In this document: positions 17,735 through 26,663 of the stretch, in pieces
Layout of the letters: each line of letters opens with the position of its first letter
Position numbering within the stretch: position 1 is the first letter of the stretch
Source: Mesorhizobium shangrilense
GTDB lineage: Bacteria > Pseudomonadota > Alphaproteobacteria > Rhizobiales > Rhizobiaceae
Length of the DNA: 64,000 bases
NCBI RefSeq assembly: GCF_028826155.1
Contig: NZ_JAQGPN010000001.1
Span: 3,849,501-3,913,500 of the forward strand
Direction: 5' to 3'
Position numbers and translations under genes: made by a program
The notes under the pieces: model-generated
What the model saw: only the letters and a program-made list of their open reading frames with translations
Told to the model about the DNA's origin: nothing
The model's database searches: none

Positions 17735-18862
17735 TCACTCCGTCATGCTCAGCCCGAGCGATGCTGCGAAGGCTGTCAGATCCTCGGCGGCGGCACCGTC
17801 CAGAACGTGGTGCCCGCGCGTGAGCGCATCGCGAGCCGCATCTGTCTTGCCAAGCACGACATATGAACGAACGAGCCGCTTCCAGCCTTCAAGATCGTTG
17901 GGATTGGCCTTCAACTTTTCGTCAAGAGAAGCCACCATCGCCTCGATCATCTGGTTGCGATCGCCCTCGGACATTTCGCCGGCTGCAGCCATGTCATCCT
18001 CGGTCGGCCCGGATGGGCGGGTGTCCGCCGCGGTCCTGCGCTGCTCGGCCATGGCGACCGCCTGCGCGGCCGCACCGCGCCACTCCGACTCCTGAGGCAA
18101 GGTCGTCGCCATCTCCTTCCAATCGGAGATCGCGTCGTCGAAGCGGCCCTCCTGGACAGCAGCAACGTTCAGGAAGAACCGCGCCTTCGGATATCCGGCC
18201 TCAAGCTGCAGCGCCTTTTCGAAGGCGGCACGCGCGTCGGCCGAGACGGTGCCTCCCGCCACGTCGCTCAGTGCGACACCGAGACCGGTCCACCGCTCTG
18301 GCGCATCGCCCAGCAGCTTGATCGCGTTGCGGTAAGCGAACACCGCCTCGTTCGCCCGTCCCAGTCTCTGGTAGACCGGCGCCAGCACATCCCAGCCGCG
18401 CCCATCGCCGGGATTGTCGCGCAAGGCGCGCTCGGCGCGCGCGACAAGCTCGTCGGGCGTGGAGTCCTGCGGCAGCTTGGCGAGGCGTTCTTCCAGCGGC
18501 TGAGACGGTAAATCAGGCGAGCCCAGCGCGGCATAGAAGCCCCAGCTCAGCAGCGGCACCGCAAGGACCGCCATGCCGCCGACGAGCCGCGCCCGTCGAT
18601 CCGACATCCGCGCCGCAGCAGGCGCTGCCGGGCCGGCAACGCGAAGGATCCGGCGACCGATCTCGGCGCGGGCCTGCTCAGCCTCGCTCGGCGCGATCAG
18701 ACGCCGATCGATGTCGCGTTCGACTTCGGCCAACTGGTCCCGGTAGACTTCGAGATCGTTCGTGGAGCGTCCTGCCGGCTCCAGCCTCCCGCGCGTCAGT
18801 GGCGCCAGGACCGCCAGACTTGCGGCGAGCGTCAGCAATGCGGCGACAATCCAGAACAGCAT
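17735..18862 (-). CDS. ccmI: Apocytochrome c chaperone CcmI (CycH)
   Basis: This membrane-bound TPR protein holds apocytochrome c for the heme lyase. It has 375 residues from ATG 18862 (MLFWIVAAL). It begins with a TM helix (about 1-22), an arginine-rich cytoplasmic loop and a second TM near 100-118. A periplasmic TPR array follows, with NPGDGRGWDVLAPVYQRLGR and NPNDLEGWKRLVRSYVVLG. The upstream in-frame GTG region (to 18898) looks non-coding. It is the first gene of the four-gene maturation operon. Confidence 0.92.
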   Translation of the reverse strand: MLFWIVAALLTLAASLAVLAPLTRGRLEPAGRSTNDLEVYRDQLAEVERDIDRRLIAPSEAEQARAEIGRRILRVAGPAAPAAARMSDRRARLVGGMAVLAVPLLSWGFYAALGSPDLPSQPLEERLAKLPQDSTPDELVARAERALRDNPGDGRGWDVLAPVYQRLGRANEAVFAYRNAIKLLGDAPERWTGLGVALSDVAGGTVSADARAAFEKALQLEAGYPKARFFLNVAAVQEGRFDDAISDWKEMATTLPQESEWRGAAAQAVAMAEQRRTAADTRPSGPTEDDMAAAGEMSEGDRNQMIEAMVASLDEKLKANPNDLEGWKRLVRSYVVLGKTDAARDALTRGHHVLDGAAAEDLTAFAASLGLSMTE

Positions 18863-19004
18863 GCCGATCTCAATAGCCCTCGTCGGAGCATCTGCCAATC
18901 CGCGGCGGTGCGGCGATTTGACGACGAGGTTGCGCAGTTACGGCCCCCGTCTACAGCACCGGTCGCCGCCCTTCGTTGCGCTGGATCAAATCATCCCGAC
19001 GTTT

Positions 19005-19430
19005 TCAGGTCAGCGGCGTCCAGCTGCCATCCGGGTTCCGGCACGCGGTGCCGCGCGCCGTCCGCGGCTGACCATCGAAAGAGACGCGATGCGAGTACTG
19101 CCGGCAGTCCTGCGAGCCGACACGATAGGGCTGGGCCGCAATCACCTCGCCATAGACGTTGGATTGCGCACCCCGCCAGGTCACCGGCTGCCCGCTTGGC
19201 GTGTGCTCCAGCGCGCGGTACTCGGCCTCGAGTGCGGCCGCCCGGTCGCGCTCTCCGAGGCCGTTCCCGATCCTGCCGCCGATGAGCCCACCGTTCATTG
19301 CGGCAATGATCGCCGCGGCGACCTTGCCGTCATTGCCCCCGCGTATCGAGGGCAAGCTCGGCTTGATGGACGTCGTCGTGCAGCCCGAAATCCCGATAGC
19401 CGCCGCCACCCAAAATGCTACGAATTTCAT
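19005..19430 (-). CDS. Glycine-zipper surface-antigen-like lipoprotein
   Basis: This is a 141-residue lipoprotein. The lipobox is GISGC with the acylated Cys at about 17. A Gly/Ala-rich segment (AAAIIAAMNGGLIGGRIGNGLG) resembles the glycine zipper of the 17-kDa surface antigen family. The C-terminal domain has CRQYSHRVSFDGQPRTARG and CRNPDGSW, typical of that family. It is probably an outer-membrane-associated structural protein. It sits 81 bp after feuQ on the same strand. Confidence 0.75.
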   Translation of the reverse strand: MKFVAFWVAAAIGISGCTTTSIKPSLPSIRGGNDGKVAAAIIAAMNGGLIGGRIGNGLGERDRAAALEAEYRALEHTPSGQPVTWRGAQSNVYGEVIAAQPYRVGSQDCRQYSHRVSFDGQPRTARGTACRNPDGSWTPLT

Positions 19431-19511
19431 GGTCTTTACCGCATCCGAGCGCAGCGACTGCGGCGCAAGTCGCTATCTATGATGGAACGGCAGCAAGCGC
19501 CAGACAGTTTG

Positions 19512-20885
19512 TCAACTCGCAGCCGAAAGCTCGACGGTCACCTTGAGGCCGCCGAGATCGGAGCGTCCAAGGGTCAGGTTACCCCCGTACTCGCGCACGA
19601 GCTCGTTGACGATGGCGAGGCCGAGGCCTGTTCCGGGCGTCTTCTCGTCAAGGCGGGTCCCGCGCCGCAGCACCTTCTTGGCCATCTCCTCGGGTATCCC
19701 CGGCCCGTCATCTTCGACGAGAAGCTGGAAAGTCTTGGCCTGACGCTCGCCCGGGGGCGTCTCTATCGATAGCCTGACGTCACGCCGCCCCCATTTCGAG
19801 GCGTTCTCCAGCAGGTTGCCGACGATCTCTTCCAGATCCGCCCGTTCGCCGCCGAACAGAATCTCGTGCTTGGGATGCACGAAAGCTACGCTGATCTCGG
19901 GTTTCAGCTTCTGGATCACGCGCGCCATCGACGTCAGAGCCTCGACGACCGGGGTCCGGTAGACCACGCTGTCGCGTTGCGCCGCCACCCGGGCGCGTTG
20001 CAGGTAGTGGTCGAGCTGGTTCTGCATGGCGGACGCCTGGCCGGCCAGCAGCTTTCCCCTGTCGCCGCCGATGGACCGCGATTCGTTGAGCATGACCGCC
20101 AGGGGCGTCTTCAGCGAATGCGCCAGGTTGCCCACCTGCGTGCGTGCGCGCTCCACGATACGGCGGTTGTTGTCGATGAGCGCGTTGGTCTCGTTGGCCA
20201 GGGGCTCGATCTCGGCAGGAAACGTTCCCGTCAGGCGCTTGGCGGTGCCCTCGCGAACCTGCGCCAGCGCATCGCTCACACGCCTCAGCGGCTGCAGGCC
20301 CAGCAGAATCGCCAGCGCGTTGATCGCGATCATGCCGAGGCCGAACATCGCCAGGTAGACGAACAGCCGTCGCTCGAAGCCGTCGATCTCGTTCTCGAGT
20401 TCCGTGCGGTTGCCCATGACGCGGAAACGCGCGACGCGATTCGTGGTGTCGAGCACGAACTCGTTTTCGAAGACCTCGATCTCCTCGCCGTTGATGCCCT
20501 GGGTCACGTAGTTGCGCTGGAAGTTCGCGTTGAAAGGAACTTCGGCGGTGTCGGGCGAAGGGATGATCTCGGTCATCGAAGGGGACCGCAGCGTGCCCTT
20601 GAGCCCGCCGGAGACCGGCTCGACGGACCAGTACCAACCCGACTGAGGCTCGGAGAAGCGCAGGTCGCCGAGATCCGGGCTGCCGGTCAGGAACCCGCTC
20701 TCGGAAACGCCGACCGAGCCGATCAGGTGGAACAGATGCGCGGAGAGCACGCTGTCGAAGCCACGCTCGCTGGACTGGCGGTAGAGGGTTGTGATGATCG
20801 TCGAGATCACGATCAGCGACAGCACCGCCCAGAGCGTCGAAAGGGCGATGACGCGCAGCGTCAGCGAGCGAAGGCCGAATGTCAT
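19512..20885 (-). CDS. feuQ: FeuQ-like sensor histidine kinase
   Basis: This is a 457-residue kinase. TM1 is at about 10-34, followed by a periplasmic domain of about 140 residues. TM2 is at about 175-197, with HAMP after it. The H-box is NLAHSLKTPLAVMLNES with phospho-His near 256, a PhoQ-type box. The ATPase domain carries EDDGPGIP and GTGLGLAIVNELV. In S. meliloti FeuQ and FeuP respond to osmotic conditions and control cyclic glucan export. The small secreted protein and regulator gene beside it match that module. Assignment is by architecture and context. Confidence 0.68.
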   Translation of the reverse strand: MTFGLRSLTLRVIALSTLWAVLSLIVISTIITTLYRQSSERGFDSVLSAHLFHLIGSVGVSESGFLTGSPDLGDLRFSEPQSGWYWSVEPVSGGLKGTLRSPSMTEIIPSPDTAEVPFNANFQRNYVTQGINGEEIEVFENEFVLDTTNRVARFRVMGNRTELENEIDGFERRLFVYLAMFGLGMIAINALAILLGLQPLRRVSDALAQVREGTAKRLTGTFPAEIEPLANETNALIDNNRRIVERARTQVGNLAHSLKTPLAVMLNESRSIGGDRGKLLAGQASAMQNQLDHYLQRARVAAQRDSVVYRTPVVEALTSMARVIQKLKPEISVAFVHPKHEILFGGERADLEEIVGNLLENASKWGRRDVRLSIETPPGERQAKTFQLLVEDDGPGIPEEMAKKVLRRGTRLDEKTPGTGLGLAIVNELVREYGGNLTLGRSDLGGLKVTVELSAAS

Positions 20886-20931
20886 GGCGCGGATCCGCCG
20901 AGCCGGAAGGGCATGCGGCGCAGCGCTTCTG

Positions 20932-21597
20932 TCACGCCTCCGGCTCGCGCATGCGGTATCCCATGCCGCGCACCGTCTCGATCATGTCGATGCCCATCTT
21001 CTTGCGCAGGCGTCCGACAAACACCTCGATGGTATTGGAATCGCGATCGAAATCCTGGTCGTAGAGGTGCTCCACCAGTTCGGTGCGAGACACCACGTCG
21101 CCCATGTGATGCATCAGGTAGGCGAGCAGCCTAAACTCATGCGAGGTGAGCTTCAGCGAGGTCCCGTTGATATCCGCCTTCGAGGCCTTGGTATCCACCC
21201 TCAGCGGACCACAGGTGAGTTCGGACGAGGCGTGACCGGCGGCGCGCCTGATCAGCGCCCGGACACGCGCCAGCACTTCCTCGATATGGAACGGCTTCGT
21301 CACATAGTCGTCGGCGCCGGCGTCAATGCCGGCAACCTTGTCGCTCCAGCGGTCGCGCGCCGTCAGTATCAGCACCGGCATCTTCCTGCCCTCGCGGCGC
21401 CACCTTTCGACGACGCTTATGCCGTCCATCTGCGGCAGTCCGATGTCGAGCACCACCGCGTCATAGGGCTCCGTATCGCCCAGGAAGTGGCCCTCTTCGC
21501 CGTCATATGCGCGGTCGACCACATAGCCAGCGTCAACCAGCGCATCGGAGAGCTGTCGGTTGAGGTCCTTGTCATCCTCGACGACCAGTATTCGCAT
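20932..21597 (-). CDS. feuP: FeuP-like OmpR-family response regulator
   Basis: This is a 221-residue regulator. The receiver has MRILVVEDDKDL, phospho-acceptor Asp51 (VVLDIGLPQMDG) and Lys in VTKPFHIEE. The C-terminal winged helix contains LTSHEFRLLAYLMHHMGD and EVFVGRLRKKMG, a PhoP-like subgroup. It lies 46 bp before the kinase gene and 68 bp after the small feuN-like gene on the same strand. Targets in relatives include the cyclic beta-glucan exporter ndvA, which is not in this window. Confidence 0.7.
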   Translation of the reverse strand: MRILVVEDDKDLNRQLSDALVDAGYVVDRAYDGEEGHFLGDTEPYDAVVLDIGLPQMDGISVVERWRREGRKMPVLILTARDRWSDKVAGIDAGADDYVTKPFHIEEVLARVRALIRRAAGHASSELTCGPLRVDTKASKADINGTSLKLTSHEFRLLAYLMHHMGDVVSRTELVEHLYDQDFDRDSNTIEVFVGRLRKKMGIDMIETVRGMGYRMREPEA

Positions 21598-21665
21598 GGA
21601 ATCAGATGCCTATCGTTGAGCCTTCGCGTCGATGGTGGCTGAAAACCGGCTGCAGTGAAACAGCG

Positions 21666-21962
21666 TCAGCCTGCCGGCACCACGAACTCGGCACGGCGTG
21701 GACGCTCACCGTCCTTGCCCGGCACGAGGATAACGATGATGCAGACCTGTTGCCCGCCACGGTTGGCCGCCTGCGCCTTGGCGAGCGTGCCGCCGTTCTG
21801 CGCGGCCACCTGCTGGCCGACAGCATAGCAGTCGGCCTGAGCGACGATCACCTCCTGACCGTTTCGGGAGGCGGCCTCCACCGGCAAAAGGGAAACTGTT
21901 GCCAGCGTCGCCGCGGCGAGCGCGGCGCCCAGGATGCGGAGAAATTTGCTTCTGTTGCCCAT
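21666..21962 (-). CDS. feuN: FeuN-like small periplasmic protein
   Basis: This is a 98-residue protein from ATG 21962; a TTG six bases upstream is less likely. An N-terminal signal peptide (about 5-28) ends near VEAAS. The mature part has two Cys (ADCYAVG and QQVCII) that could pair in the periplasm, and a basic C-terminus. A small periplasmic protein just before feuP is known in S. meliloti as FeuN, an inhibitor of FeuQ. Position, size and export signal fit; I could not align sequences. It might instead be a PepSY-like protein. Confidence 0.6.
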   Translation of the reverse strand: MGNRSKFLRILGAALAAATLATVSLLPVEAASRNGQEVIVAQADCYAVGQQVAAQNGGTLAKAQAANRGGQQVCIIVILVPGKDGERPRRAEFVVPAG

Positions 21963-22058
21963 GCCCAAGCTTCTACCGCCAAACGGCTGAACAGGGCATG
22001 AACACCAGCCCCATCCGCGCGTACGTTCGGGCGACCATAGCGATCGAAGGCGACCCTG

Positions 22059-22265
22059 TCACCCGATCCTGTCTCTCGCCCCGATGCGGCCGAAGATTGC
22101 GATGAGGCCCGAAACCGCCGTGATCGCCTGCAGCAGCGTCTCCGCCAGCGCGGCGTTGTCGATGCCCTCGAGCGGCACGCCTGTCAGTCCGGCGATTGCC
22201 GTGGCGATCGTCACGAGAGAGGCCCAGATGGTGCGGGAGAGATACCAGGGTTTTGCGCTGGCCAT
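22059..22265 (-). CDS. Small holin-like phage membrane protein
   Basis: This is a 68-residue protein with KPWYLSRTIWASL at the N-terminus, a TM helix at about 14-30, a short linker and a second hydrophobic stretch (LLQAITAVSGLIAIFG). This layout is common in small phage proteins near tail and lysis genes, some called holins. It follows the gp15 gene by 27 bp and is the last gene of the GTA-like cluster. A lysis role is inference. Confidence 0.6.
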   Translation of the reverse strand: MASAKPWYLSRTIWASLVTIATAIAGLTGVPLEGIDNAALAETLLQAITAVSGLIAIFGRIGARDRIG

Positions 22266-22292
22266 GAAATCTTGCTCCGTGGTTGCTGATGT

Positions 22293-25200
22293 TCAGTCTG
22301 TCGCAAGCCGCCGTGTGGCCGGAATCCCCCAGCCGACAGCAGTGCTCCTCTGCCGAACCGTCACGTCGAGTTCCGGCGGCATCGTCCCGAAGTCGGCCGC
22401 GATGGATGCGGCGGTATAGATCCAGTGCGTTGTCGTCGACGTTGCGGCCCGAAGCACGGGCCCTCCCGCGGCGGCTATCTCGATTCGGTATTCCTCCAGC
22501 GTTTCGGCCAAGGGGATTTCCGACTGCTGCCAGTCGTCGCCGCCGAATCGACCACGCCTGATCCAGGACAGGGTCACGTTCCCCGCATCATCCGGCCTTG
22601 CCCGCAAATGGACCGGCGACAGCGGCAACTGTGCCCGCACACCGCCGGTGGCGGCTTCTTCCACAAAGTTCGCCGGCGTGATTTCGAAGCCGACGGGTCC
22701 GACCCGCCAGTTGCGCTCCAACCCCACCTCGCCTGCCGAGAGGCCGGCAGGAACGACGGCATGGTCGAGCAGCACAAAGATCGCGCCAGCCGGCGCGCCG
22801 GCTGCCATCGCGTCGTTTGTACCCGATTGCCCCCTGAGCAGGTTACCGAGCCGCCAAATATCGGGAGCGATCTCCTCGGCCGCTTCGAACTGCACGACCT
22901 CCCACGCGGCGGATGCAGATCGGATTGCCGCGGCATTGGCCCCGTTCAGCAGCTGCAGACGGCTGACGCTGGCCAGTTCCCCCGAGGAGAGCTTGACGGT
23001 GATTGACGTCCCACGATCGACGCGGCCCTCGAACCCGTTGCCGCCAAGCGGCTCCATCAGCCGCCCGATCACGGCCGGCGTCGTCACCACCCCGCGCAGC
23101 GTGAAGCCGCTGGCGTCGGGGGACGCATAGACCGCCTGGCTGCGCCATGGCTTCTGCCATGCCGCGATCCTGAGCCGCGTTTCCGGTGCGGTCTCCTCGA
23201 TCCCCATTGGCAGGTCCAGGAGCGACGCATCTGGCCTTCCCGCAAGGATCGGCACGACCGGTGCCGTCGATGCCGCACCGCTGCCGCGCCAGGGCGTCGG
23301 ACTGACGCGCGCGATCTGCTTGGCATTGACCGTGCGGATCAAGCCCTCCTCGATATTCGTGACCAGGAACTCGGCGTTCGCAGCGGGCAGGCGGATGATC
23401 GTTCCAGGCTCGATGTCCACTTCTGCCGGCGCCACCGAGAAGGTGACGCCCTGGCGCTCGGTCCAGAGGCGCTTCATCCAGTCGTCCAGCAGCGACTGTG
23501 CCTGGCCAGTTTCGATCGAGCCCGGAAAGTGCACCGTCTGCTGGCGGCTGCCCACCGCTCCGAGGCGTCGACTGCGCGGCGCAGTCGCCTGATACTCCAG
23601 GAACAGCTCGCGCAGGCCGAGCACCGCTTCGCGCGGCAATTCGTGATCCGGCGTCCGCGCGATGTCGAGCGCCGCGCCGCCATGGAGCGCCAGGTCGTCG
23701 ACGGTCATTGCGTCCGATGCGCCTGCTCCTTCCAGCCGAAACGCCATCTGCGCGGGGCCGTCCAGCGCGATGATGCCGAAGAGGTCGGTGAGCGGCTCGA
23801 GCGCCGCCCTTGCCGTCGAGGGGTCCTGCACGACGTAGCCCTGCACCATGCCTTCTGCATAGGTGGTGTCCGCCTCCGGAGCGCCGTGGTCCGTCAGGAT
23901 GGCGTTGATCAGGTCGCTGCAGCTCGACGCATCGAGACGCCCGTTCAGCCAGTGGCCCAGATGCCAGTTGCCGCCGTCCCGCCATTCGTCGCCACGCAGC
24001 GGGAATGCCGGAAAGGGCCGTGCATCCCAGGCCCACAGGAGCGTGCGGGTGTGATCGAGCATTCGGCCGTCGTAGACTGCCGACATGGGATTGCGCGCCT
24101 CCTGGAAGCCGGTGAGCGCCGGATCCCAGTATCTCTGATGCGCCTCCAGGAACCGCCGTTGCGCGATGTCGGAGCGACCGCCGCCCGAAAAATAGGGCGA
24201 CGCGCTTTCCGAAGATTTGGGGTCGGGGAAGACGTTAGGCTGGTTTGGTCCCTTGTCGACTGCCGGGCAGCCAAGTTCGGTGAACCAGATCGGCTTCGAG
24301 CGCGGCATCCAGCCGGTCGGCGAGGCAACCTCGACTCCGCCGAGACGGTCGTAGTGCGGGTTCGACCACCAGTTGACCAGGTCCTTGTAGCGATACACCC
24401 ACGGCTTCCCGGAACCGTCGGTGATCGGCGCCCGCTCGCGCGCTGCGCGGGCTTCCGCGCTTGAATAGTACCAGTCGAAGCCCTCCCCGCCGGCGATCGC
24501 CGCGGTCAGGCCCTCGATGTCGTATGGCGTCTGGAATCCATCCGCATTGCCGCCGCCGTAGTCCGCGTCACGCCAGTCGGAGAGCGGCATGTAGTTGTCG
24601 ATGCCGACCGCCGCGATCTCGGGATGCGACCACAGCGGATCGAGGTGAAAGAAGGCGTCGCCGCTGCCGTCCGACGGCTGGTGCCCGAAATACTCGCTCC
24701 AGTCGGCGCCGTAGGTAATCTCTGTTGCCGGACCGAGAACGCCCCGCACTTCGTCCGCAAGGGCGCAAAGCGTCTCGACGAACGGAAACGCGTTGCCCGC
24801 ATCGCGAAGGGTCGTCAAGCCGCGCAGCTCCGTTCCGACGAGGAACGCGTCGACGCCGCCCGCCGCAGCTGCAAGATGGGCGAAATGCAGCAGGAACCGG
24901 CGATAGCTCCACTCGGCGGCATCTCCCGTGAAGGTGATCGCATCGGCCAGGACGTTGAAGTCGGCGGGGGTCGCCACGCCGCAAAACGCCTCGACCTGCA
25001 TCCGCGCATCCGCCGTCTTGTCGGCGGACCCCGGCTGCGCAGGCCCCGGATAGCAGGAAATCCGCCCGCGCCAGGGATAGGGGGCCTGGGCCGCGCCGCC
25101 ATGCGGATCGGGGAGCCCGTTGTCCGGCGGCACGTCCATCATGATGAAGGGATAGAGCGTCACTTTCAGGCGACGCTTCCGGACCTCCTTGATGGCGTCG

Positions 25201-26189
25201 ATGATGGTTTTGTCCGAGGGCGACCCTCCATAGGCCGCGCCGCCGTCATGATAGCTGACCTGCAACGCCTCCGTTCGCTCGAGTCCCGACACCACCCAGG
25301 GCTCGGAGAAGTTGGTCGAGGTGTTGTCGGTAACCATCGGCCGGATCTTGCATTCTCCGGCCCTCAGGTCGTCGCCGAACCAGGTGGCGACGAGTGCGAT
25401 GTGCTGCAGGTTGGGGCACAGCATCTGAAGTTCGTCCAGCGCCGCGACGAGATTGGTCGTGCCGTAGAGCACATGCCGGTTGAGCGCCTGCGTCTCGCCC
25501 GGCTGCACCTCGCGCGTTATCAGCGTGGGCGAAAGCCCGTATTCCGTCGCGCCGGGGATCAACGCCACGCCACGTACCCGCTTGTGGAATTCGCCGACCG
25601 GCCGCAACACCTCGAACTGCAGCTGCGGAATGCGGTTTCCGTAGTCCGCCAGCGGGAAGCGCTCGAATACGACATAGGCCGTCCCGCGGTAAGCCGGCGC
25701 GTTGTCCGCACCTTGCTTCGCCTCGATCAGCGGATCGGGCTCCTGCGTTTCCGCACCGGTATAGACCCGGATCTCGTGGAGCGTGCGGTCGAGTTCCTTG
25801 CCGTCGGCCCAGATGCGGCGGACACCTGCGATCTCGCCCTCGCACAGCGCGAAGGCGACGTTGGCGAAGTAGGAGTATTCGGTGACGCGCGGTCCGCCCT
25901 TGATGCCCTGGCGCGTGGTCGTCCGGCTCTCCTCGAAGCGCGTAGCCCAGATCACCAGCCCGCCCATGCGCGCGACGCCGTAGACGCGTGGGATCGACGC
26001 CCCCTCCTCCGCCGTGAAGGGCCTCGCCCCGGTAAGCCGGGGCCCCTCGATGCGCTGCAGGCCGTTGATGATGGCGCGGTCGATGAAGTAGCCGGCCATG
26101 GCCCCGGCGGCCGAGCCGATGGCGGATCCGATGGGACCCAGCGCGCCGCCGAACGCCGCGCCCGCCGCCTGAAGAAGAATTGTCGCCAT
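22293..26189 (-). CDS. GTA gp15: baseplate megatron protein with TIM-barrel domain
   Basis: This is a 1298-residue baseplate/host-specificity protein, the largest gene of the cluster. An N-terminal hydrophobic Gly/Ala segment (ATILLQAAGAAFGGALG) precedes a tail-hub-like region. The central GTA TIM-barrel domain (about 430-750) contains TYGADWSEYFGHQPSDGSGD and PIWFTELGCPAVDKG. A phage-tail beta domain follows, and the C-terminus has fibronectin-like strands (about 1180-1290). In RcGTA this protein contacts the recipient cell. It is 18 bp downstream of gp14. Confidence 0.93.
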   Translation of the reverse strand: MATILLQAAGAAFGGALGPIGSAIGSAAGAMAGYFIDRAIINGLQRIEGPRLTGARPFTAEEGASIPRVYGVARMGGLVIWATRFEESRTTTRQGIKGGPRVTEYSYFANVAFALCEGEIAGVRRIWADGKELDRTLHEIRVYTGAETQEPDPLIEAKQGADNAPAYRGTAYVVFERFPLADYGNRIPQLQFEVLRPVGEFHKRVRGVALIPGATEYGLSPTLITREVQPGETQALNRHVLYGTTNLVAALDELQMLCPNLQHIALVATWFGDDLRAGECKIRPMVTDNTSTNFSEPWVVSGLERTEALQVSYHDGGAAYGGSPSDKTIIDAIKEVRKRRLKVTLYPFIMMDVPPDNGLPDPHGGAAQAPYPWRGRISCYPGPAQPGSADKTADARMQVEAFCGVATPADFNVLADAITFTGDAAEWSYRRFLLHFAHLAAAAGGVDAFLVGTELRGLTTLRDAGNAFPFVETLCALADEVRGVLGPATEITYGADWSEYFGHQPSDGSGDAFFHLDPLWSHPEIAAVGIDNYMPLSDWRDADYGGGNADGFQTPYDIEGLTAAIAGGEGFDWYYSSAEARAARERAPITDGSGKPWVYRYKDLVNWWSNPHYDRLGGVEVASPTGWMPRSKPIWFTELGCPAVDKGPNQPNVFPDPKSSESASPYFSGGGRSDIAQRRFLEAHQRYWDPALTGFQEARNPMSAVYDGRMLDHTRTLLWAWDARPFPAFPLRGDEWRDGGNWHLGHWLNGRLDASSCSDLINAILTDHGAPEADTTYAEGMVQGYVVQDPSTARAALEPLTDLFGIIALDGPAQMAFRLEGAGASDAMTVDDLALHGGAALDIARTPDHELPREAVLGLRELFLEYQATAPRSRRLGAVGSRQQTVHFPGSIETGQAQSLLDDWMKRLWTERQGVTFSVAPAEVDIEPGTIIRLPAANAEFLVTNIEEGLIRTVNAKQIARVSPTPWRGSGAASTAPVVPILAGRPDASLLDLPMGIEETAPETRLRIAAWQKPWRSQAVYASPDASGFTLRGVVTTPAVIGRLMEPLGGNGFEGRVDRGTSITVKLSSGELASVSRLQLLNGANAAAIRSASAAWEVVQFEAAEEIAPDIWRLGNLLRGQSGTNDAMAAGAPAGAIFVLLDHAVVPAGLSAGEVGLERNWRVGPVGFEITPANFVEEAATGGVRAQLPLSPVHLRARPDDAGNVTLSWIRRGRFGGDDWQQSEIPLAETLEEYRIEIAAAGGPVLRAATSTTTHWIYTAASIAADFGTMPPELDVTVRQRSTAVGWGIPATRRLATD

Positions 26190-26207
26190 GGAACGTGAGA
26201 TCCGTTG

Positions 26208-26663
26208 TCAGCGATCGGTGGAGACCGGCGGAAACGCAAACACGCCCGCGATCCTGCTGCGCCATTGCGGCGCCAGCGCAGACGCCACGACCGCGCTTCC
26301 CTGATAGGCATGGATGAAGCGGTTGCCGCCGGCCAGGATGCCGAGATGCTTCGCCGGCAGATGCGGCCGCCAGCGGAAAACGAGGAGGTCGCCCGGCGAA
26401 TAGCTTCCAGCCGGGATCTCGATGCAATGCCGCCGCGCGGCCTCCAGCAGGGGATCACCCCTGCCCATCTCGGCCCAGTCCGCCGCATATGGACCCGCCG
26501 CTTCCGGCTCGGTTCCATAAAGCGACCTCCAGATGCCCCTGACCAGCCCGAGGCAATCGCATCCCACGCCCTTGCGGCTGGCCTGGTGCCGATAAGGCGT
26601 CCCCAGCCAGGACCGCGCCTCGGCAAGCGCCGCGGCGCGCACGACTTCGCGAGCCGCTGCCAT
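26208..26663 (-). CDS. GTA gp14: NlpC/P60-type peptidase
   Basis: This is a 151-residue cell-wall peptidase of the tail tip. The catalytic Cys is in GVGCDCLGLV (about C37) and the catalytic His in KHLGI (about H106). ATG 26663 overlaps the stop of gp13 in TGATG; the GTG three bases upstream is a weaker choice. In tailed particles this enzyme cuts peptidoglycan stems during DNA entry. Confidence 0.92.
   Translation of the reverse strand: MAAAREVVRAAALAEARSWLGTPYRHQASRKGVGCDCLGLVRGIWRSLYGTEPEAAGPYAADWAEMGRGDPLLEAARRHCIEIPAGSYSPGDLLVFRWRPHLPAKHLGILAGGNRFIHAYQGSAVVASALAPQWRSRIAGVFAFPPVSTDR

Noticed and set aside
24624-26198. 524-codon plus-strand frame opposite the gp15 gene
   Set aside because: It is a shadow frame of the GTA megatron gene with no family features.
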